A stretch of 64,000 nucleotides of DNA, from NCBI GenBank assembly GCA_019925095.2, contig CM034398.1, forward strand, positions 13,531,001 to 13,595,000, in the 5' to 3' direction. The position numbers and the translations under genes were made by a program. The notes beneath the pieces were generated by a model. That model searched no databases and was not told the DNA's origin. It worked only from the letters and a program-made list of their open reading frames with translations. This document shows positions 58,173-64,000 of this stretch, piece by piece. Position 1 is the first letter of the stretch; every line of letters starts with the position of its first letter. Source of the DNA: Dendrolimus kikuchii. Lineage: Eukaryota > Arthropoda > Insecta > Lepidoptera > Lasiocampidae.

Positions 58173-58870
58173 TAATATAATTTGATTAAGTACCCAGGCA
58201 TATTTTCTTTCCAAGTCAAACAAATATTATTTTACTCATATAGAATTCAGAAAATTATCTTGGGTATATTTCAAAACATTCCAAGTATAAATAACAATTT
58301 TGTTTCTGAAAATAATATTTTTATACAGACTAAAAGGGAAAATCTATATAACAATATCAGCCTATTATTGTCCTACTTCTGAGCTCAGGTTTCCGGATTT
58401 TAGAGGTACGGACAGTATATCCGTTCAGCGGGGTTTCGCACATTGGTAATTGGATTGGATATTTACTTCACTGTCAGCACGTAGTAAGTTTAATATAAAT
58501 AAAAACAAAACTAAAGTATAGATATATTCAACATTAAATATTCACTTAATTCATGTTATAAATGTAGGTATATATAATGAGATGGAGGAAATTAGCGTTA
58601 AGTGTATAATTGTAATATTGAGTGAACTATGTATCATAGAGTGTAAGCTCATAAATATCTCGTTCTATGTTATATGGGGTGTTAAATATCCGTAGTTTAC
58701 ACTCAACGTGGCCATTAATTAGTGGTGTGTAACTAAGTGTCTGCTCGGATACTGAACAGGATATATGTTCGCGTCGATAAATTCATATTACATTATTATG
58801 AGGAACATCCAGTTTTCCTAACACTAGTTTACATACATCTGTATATGTACGCATTGTATATACATATTTG
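58173..58870. other. No gene recognised
   Basis: AT-rich, nothing recognised. Confidence 0.6.
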
Positions 58871-59203
58871 GATCCGTGCAGGAACGGAGAAAGAATACAA
58901 TTTCCTTCGGCTGGGCGTCCTGTCGTAAGAGGCGACAAAACAACCCACAGCCAGGTGGTAGGGTATTATCCCGACTGGAAGGCTGCCTGCCCCCCTGGTC
59001 TAGGGAGTATGCTGCAATAACAATCATGATTTGTGTTCCGGTATTAATGACCAGGTTCCAGTCCCCCATAAGAGAGCAGCAGCGCATTTGTAGCAAATGT
59101 CCTTTAGTGTTGCAAATGTCCATACGCGATGGTAACCACTTTCCATCAAGTGGGCCTTCTGCCTGTCTGCTGAACTCCTGCAATAAAAAATAAAATAAAA
59201 AAA
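58871..59203 (+). mobile_element. SINE-X copy 8, full length
   Basis: GATCCGTGCAGGAACGGAG at 58871 to the A-rich tail 59180-59203. An A-box-like TGGTCTAGGGAG (58996-59007) and a B-box-like GGTTCCAGTCC (59054-59064; one mismatch to GGTTCGANTCC) lie mid-element; whether they form a real Pol III promoter is uncertain because they are about 125 bp from the 5' end. Confidence 0.8.
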
Positions 59204-60370
59204 CAGTTTTTCCTCACAACATAATTTTGGTACAATACACACATGATTTTTTCAATCAATTACACTCTTTAATAATGTTTAAATATCTTGGTCAACTTGA
59301 AAAAAATCTAAAGTTAGATGTTAAGTATAAAATGTCTTGAACTAACGATCTAATTACTGAATTTAACTTTTTAAATTTCTTTTCGATACATAAATTACAA
59401 ACTAGTGCACTGAAGAAAACTTAACGAAATCAACTGATAATTATAAGTTATATTGTATTCTATCAATAATCCCTTAAGACTAAGTAGAATACCGAGCCTA
59501 GGTTATCGAAGTCAATGGGTAAGGTTCCCAGAAAGCTGGCTAGGTTACTTCACCGGATCGCCATACTGATCCGTTACCCTAGATAGGCCAGTCTAGTTTT
59601 AAAATGTTATTTAAAATGTATCATAAGAAAAACAAGGTATACTTCATGGTAGGTATACATAAATGCATCCAATGTAAAGAAATCATCGTTCGTAAGTAAT
59701 TTGTTTTCTCATATGACACCACTATTTTACTAATATAACGGTGAGTCGTATGTCAGTTAGTGCTTTAGGTGACATGAACTGCTTTTTAAGAAATTTTGTT
59801 GTTATAAGTATTCATTATTATCTGTACTCTCGTCCTTGTTAACATAAATAACTGTTTTGACATTTATTTCTTCTTTTTATGATCTTGGAACTGGACAGTT
59901 CCTACGGAATATAAATCCTTATATTCCTATTAATATAATTGGAAAAGTAAGCGGGCTAAGATGTATGGAGGAACTAAAATAAATGCATGAAAGAGTTTCT
60001 GTTTGAAATCATCAAATTACTTGGCTATTTCTTCTTTACAGTTTTCCTATTTACTAATTTTCTACAAACTTGACATATACTATGTATATATGTCAATAGT
60101 GTATATATGTACATACACGTCGGTTGAATTGTGACAATACTTGATAACCTTTACATACCAACGATGGTAGAGCAGACGTTTCTCGGAAAATATTCAAGTG
60201 GAATACTGAACCAAAAGAAATGTTGCAAGGCGTCCTGATAAGCCATAATTACTTATAGATGTCGCATATTTTCCAAATAAGGTCTGAAAAAAGTGTTAAA
60301 TTTTTTAAAACAAACGGATAACCAAACTAACAAAAGGATATCAGTAACGAGACTAATGCAGTCCCTGATG
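59204..60370. other. No gene recognised; dispersed short repeat
   Basis: 59435-59508 matches 40726-40800 inverted. GC-richer sequence continues to about 59590 and may belong to the same repeat. Confidence 0.5.
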
Positions 60371-60380
60371 TAAGGTAGTA

Positions 60381-60420
60381 TATAAAGACTAGCTACAATA
60401 GTTATTGTTTTAGTTCAAAC
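60381..60420 (+). promoter_or_regulatory. Candidate core promoter (TATA + Inr)
   Basis: TATAAAG at 60381-60387 and TTTAGTTC around 60412 are 31 bases apart from box start to the candidate start A, the usual arthropod spacing; the Inr has one mismatch to TCAGTT. ATGs follow at 60437 and 60451, the latter opening only 22 codons (MILITAFILEDPFYPKFWER...). No downstream exon is recognised. A chance match is quite possible. Confidence 0.25.
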
Positions 60421-61080
60421 AATTGCAGCGTCGGAAATGGCGGATCAAGAATGATCTTAATCACTGCCTTCATTCTCGAAGATCCATTTTACCCTAAGTT
60501 TTGGGAAAGGGTCAAATGAATTCTACCCTTTCTATAAGAGAGGTCAATACGAAACAGAGTCGATGAGAACAATCAGGTTTGCAGGAACTCCAATTCGGAA
60601 CTGATAAAGTCCTCTTAATACACAGTCACGTACCGAAACCTAATTTAACATTCGGCTTTTTTTAATCACCAAGGCAATATTGTTAACTGCGGTGAAGTTT
60701 TTATGTTTCTCCGTGACGAATCGAATGACATCACCGGTATTGCAAATTGCAATTTCAAGGGGTGATACTAAAATTAAAGTCATGATTACATTAAACCCCC
60801 ACAGACCAGAAATAATTTTTCTTCGAATTTCGAACATTCAAAAGTTTTTATTCAACTAAATTCTTATGAAGAATATTTAAAAGTCATACATGCATATAAG
60901 TAAAATGTTTTCTTTCTACTATATGTACACGGACCTATCAAGTAAGATAGCTATGCATATTTAAATAGCCGATTTAATTAAGTTTTACTTCTCGCACGAT
61001 CAATAGCCACCCTAGAGCGCTACTATGATATGTGTATTGGACCGAAACCAGAGTGAGACTCTGCACCCGATCAAAGTCAA
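60421..61080. other. No gene recognised
   Basis: No continuing reading frame after the candidate promoter. Confidence 0.5.
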
Positions 61081-61109
61081 AGCGAGAATGTTGTCTCGTC
61101 CTCCGCACG

Positions 61110-61117
61110 CTTTTATA
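61110..61117 (-). promoter_or_regulatory. Candidate TATA box, minus strand
   Basis: TATAAAAG on minus in a locally GC-rich context, with CAACATTCT about 23-31 bases downstream. No gene is identified on the minus side within the window. Confidence 0.2.
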
Positions 61118-61237
61118 TCCGAGCGATGACGGAACGAGCCGTTTAGAGACGTAATAGATACAAACTACCCTCATTATTGTACTGTCAGTAAAAAACTCAT
61201 AAAAATAGTACAATAATCTAACAATTTTATTATTAAC

Positions 61238-61405
61238 TAGCTGATACCCGCCCGCTTCGCGTGCCGTAAAATCCGTTCTTACCTGACCTCTACTTGGCGA
61301 AAGGAAGGTCCATGCCAAATTTCAAGTCTATAGGTATTATAGTTCCTGAAATATCATGATGAGTCACTATATACGTGGATTTCAATTATATATATAGAAG
61401 ATTAT
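61238..61405 (+). repeat. Interspersed short repeat (CTAGCTGATACCCGCC type)
   Basis: Starts ACTAGCTGATACCCGCCCGC, contains GCCAAATTTCAAGTCTATAG and ends ATATATATAGAAGATT: blocks of a common insect repeat. Confidence 0.55.
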
Positions 61406-62044
61406 ATTTAAGACTTAGTTTGAATTAAACTTCATTTGAAATTGCGAATAGGCAGTATGCTGGAGAGAAATGACGTAAGCATACATCGAGCATACGCTCC
61501 CCTGTTATTAATCTCAACTGTCAGTAGCCAAGCCACAAGGAATTATATTTTATTATGAAGCTCGCAGTAAGATGTGAACATTAACCACTAAAGCCGAGCA
61601 CAAAAAAGCCCGCCCACAAATTATCCCAGCCAATATGTGAACGTTATTGGATATCTGCGTTACGCTTTAAATTTTCATTCATGCAATCCCTTGAGACTTA
61701 TTTCATTGTGTCACAGGATTTCCCATGATACGCCGCGAACCAACGGTAAAATTTGATTGCGAAACTTTTTTCAGTGTTTATTATCGTCCAATTCGTTTTA
61801 TTAGCGACATCGACTAATCGTAAAGTTTAGGTTATAAAACATTATTAAAAACAAATACTAGTTGTAAGACTTTGTACTCATGGACTTACTCGGTTTATGT
61901 CGCAGGAATATTTTTTCATGTTTTAGAAAAAAAAGTAGTACCTAATGCTTTGGCCTACTATGTGGTTTACCTCCTTATCAAGTTTTATTAGAATCCGTTC
62001 AGTATTTTCTATGCAAAAGCGCGAATATACAAAAATACAGAAAA
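61406..62044. other. No gene recognised; single-copy patch
   Basis: About 61440-61760 has more balanced composition, with no copy elsewhere in the window. No coding signature. Confidence 0.45.
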
Positions 62045-62230
62045 TTTCAATCAATCAATCAATATCTTTATTTGCAACAATGTAGTTTATACAGGTGTTA
62101 TACAATTATAGATGCACAGTACATTCTACCACATAGTGGTGTACAAAATGAACTAAAGATAAAAATTAAATTTACATAAATATTCTAATTTAAAAACAAA
62201 TAAACTCATTTTTTGTTAATATATAAGCAA
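62045..62230 (-). repeat. LINE 3' UTR remnant with (ATTG)n tail
   Basis: On minus, TATAACACCTGTATAAACTA, CATTGTTGCAAATAAAGATA then TTGATTGATTGATTG: a polyadenylation-like signal plus microsatellite tail, typical of LINE 3' ends. Confidence 0.5.
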
Positions 62231-63352
62231 TTAATGTCAAGACAAAAAATAACAAATAGATCACTAAGATTTTCCATATAGATAATAATAAGATTTTCCA
62301 AACCTTATGATTTGAAATGTACTGATTCTGAATATTTTTTCTTTCATTACAATGTTTTGGACTACTTCGAGCCTTCTATATATTTATTACATTACGTTAC
62401 AAAAGCAATTTATCTTAGATGTTGATAAAGCCAGTATTTTCGTTCAGTGCTTTTCATACTTATGTTTTATTGGATTGAGTTCTACACAAATTTACTCCAC
62501 AAGATAACATTTTGTATGAATCTCTTATTGTTTTCGTTACGTGACTGTTTATTTTTTATTAGTAACATATATATAGTCAAGATGATCTCAGCATTGATAC
62601 CCAATAACACGGCACGTTCTAAATTAACTATCAGTTACAATGACATACTACGATGAGGAAATACACCTCATTTTATAGTCACTTCATTACCCGTCTCGTA
62701 GATGACAGCAAAAACTGAATGAGCAAAAAATGGCATCTAAAACCGGGCGTGCCTTCATCAGAAGTTGATTTGAGTCTTATAAGATCGAAGCGGGCCATCT
62801 CGAGTGCCACTTTCAATGTTAAGGTGACTCGACACTGACCAATTGTTTCGCTAGATGCAAAACAACAACTAATTTAATTGTTCATAGTATTCCATCACAT
62901 CAAAATTCTCAGATTGTAAGCTGCTTTCATCAGATAATTTTTTGTTACTCTGACAAGTTGATGAACTTTTTAAAATATGATGTGACTAATTTCTGACTAC
63001 AATCTTTCGTTTCAAATTTGCTGTACATTTTACGATTTTTTCAAATTATGGACTCATTTCTTTGATAATTATTTAATATAGTAAGTACATACAAGGAGGC
63101 TCGTCGGTCATTGTCACACCACATTTAGATTAAATTATCGTAAAGGCCTGTACGTGCTGGCCTTTACAAGGGCCATAAAAGCATACCAAAAGCCTAGGTA
63201 GTTTTTATTGCTCGTGAAATATGTAATAAAAGTAACTTCACAGTCGATTTTCATATCTAATAAACTGAAATAATCACATAAAAAATGAATTTTAATTCAA
63301 ATCTAGCTATTTATACAATCTATACTTTTATATCAAAATAAATATTTTATAT
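62231..63352. other. No gene recognised
   Basis: AT-rich. A hairpin GTAAAGGCC-N10-GGCCTTTAC lies at 63140-63167. Confidence 0.55.
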
Positions 63353-63365
63353 CTACAATTTACAT

Positions 63366-63825
63366 ACATACATACATAACTTCACGCCAGTTCCCTTGCG
63401 GGGTAGGCACGAACAACAGAGCGCCATTTAGGCCCATTCTTACACACCTCACTTGCCTCTTTGACATTCATAACTCTTGTCATGCACGCTCGTCTGTTCT
63501 TAAGGCTCCTGACATCACCCTCTGCTAGTACACGATCAATTTGATCATGGAAGGCCTTCCACGACTTCTGCATCCATCCACTTTTGCATTGTATATCCGT
63601 TTAGTCATTCTTTCATCATGCATTCTTTCCACATGCCCGAACCACCGGAGCGTTCCTTTCCTTACCTTCACCCCGACACTCTCTTTCAGACCAACTCTCT
63701 TTCTTACTTCGGTATTACGAACGCGGTCCGCGAGCGTCACTCCGCAGATTTTGCGCAGTGCTCGCATCTCAACCGCGTTTACTCTACTTTCATGCTCTCT
63801 CTTCCATACCCAACTCTGTACCCAA
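63366..63825 (-). pseudogene. LINE-Y copy 8
   Basis: The exact 13-bp duplication CTACAATTTACAT lies at 63353-63365 and 63826-63838. Encodes SWVWKREHESRVNAVEMRAL, LRWFGHVERMHDERMTKR and the common C-terminus; a 10-bp deletion at about 63556, relative to copies 2, 4 and 7, shifts the frame between CRSRGRP and FHDQIDRV. Confidence 0.9.
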
Positions 63826-63838
63826 CTACAATTTACAT

Positions 63839-64000
63839 GAAATATACATATTTAAAATAATTGAAAAAATTGTTTTAATTTCTATCATGTAGAAGCATAA
63901 TTGTACCTTCTATTATTCATTGGAAATATTATTATAATATATGTATTTGGTTTTAAATACGATTTATACATACATAAGAGATTTATTAAGAAGTTTTTAA
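63839..64000. other. No gene recognised
   Basis: AT-rich end of window. Confidence 0.6.

Overview
This looks like AT-rich, gene-poor DNA from an insect, almost certainly a moth or butterfly (Lepidoptera). That assignment is an inference from the repeats: tRNA-headed SINEs, many 5'-truncated LINEs ending in short microsatellite tails, a cecropia-type mariner, and short (C/T)TTCG-type repeats common in Lepidoptera. The species cannot be named. I find no intact host protein-coding gene, no tRNA or rRNA gene and no CRISPR array. Every protein similarity I can support belongs to a transposable element, and all of these are broken.

Layout: 1-2.4 kb holds a Harbinger-like element (TTA target duplication) carrying a deleted Copia retrotransposon. 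3.7-7 kb holds LINE and LINE-tail remnants. 7.1-8.15 kb is a 9-bp minisatellite grown inside an interspersed repeat. 10.67-10.98 kb is an unclassified 309-bp insertion with a 12-bp target duplication. 13.9-14.8 kb is an R1-like LINE with a 16-bp target duplication; a second, rearranged copy lies at 19.1-19.9 kb. 22.5-23.7 kb is a repeat with a (GT)57 microsatellite. 28.5-31.4 kb has a LINE end, a hAT transposase end and a nearly full-length, stop-containing mariner. 33-34.5 kb has a tRNA-type SINE between LINE tails. 36.8-37.3 kb has three inverted-repeat structures. 38-39 kb has a tRNA-headed SINE and a LINE. 41-48 kb has a duplicated repeat, one copy of which was hit by a LINE that was then itself interrupted. 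57.6-58.2 kb is a palindromic repeat interrupted by a LINE.

Two families dominate. LINE-Y (eight copies) is a 5'-truncated LINE with an (ATGT)n tail; seven copies have direct target duplications of 7-13 bp, several exact. SINE-X (eight copies) is a roughly 320-bp A-tailed element sharing its last ~100 bp with a separate LINE, LINE-J2 (three copies), as expected of a SINE moved by a partner LINE. LINE-J1 (two copies) similarly shares its extreme 3' end with a short element at 3.7 kb.

The rest is AT-rich DNA with no recognisable coding content. A few GC-richer, apparently single-copy patches (20.9-21.6, 32.6-32.9, 37.6-37.9, 39.8-40.2, 61.0-61.8 kb) and one TATA/Inr-like arrangement at 60.38-60.41 kb are the only candidates for host regulatory sequence. 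I found no convincing new biological system; the interest lies in the nested insertion history and the LINE/SINE pair.
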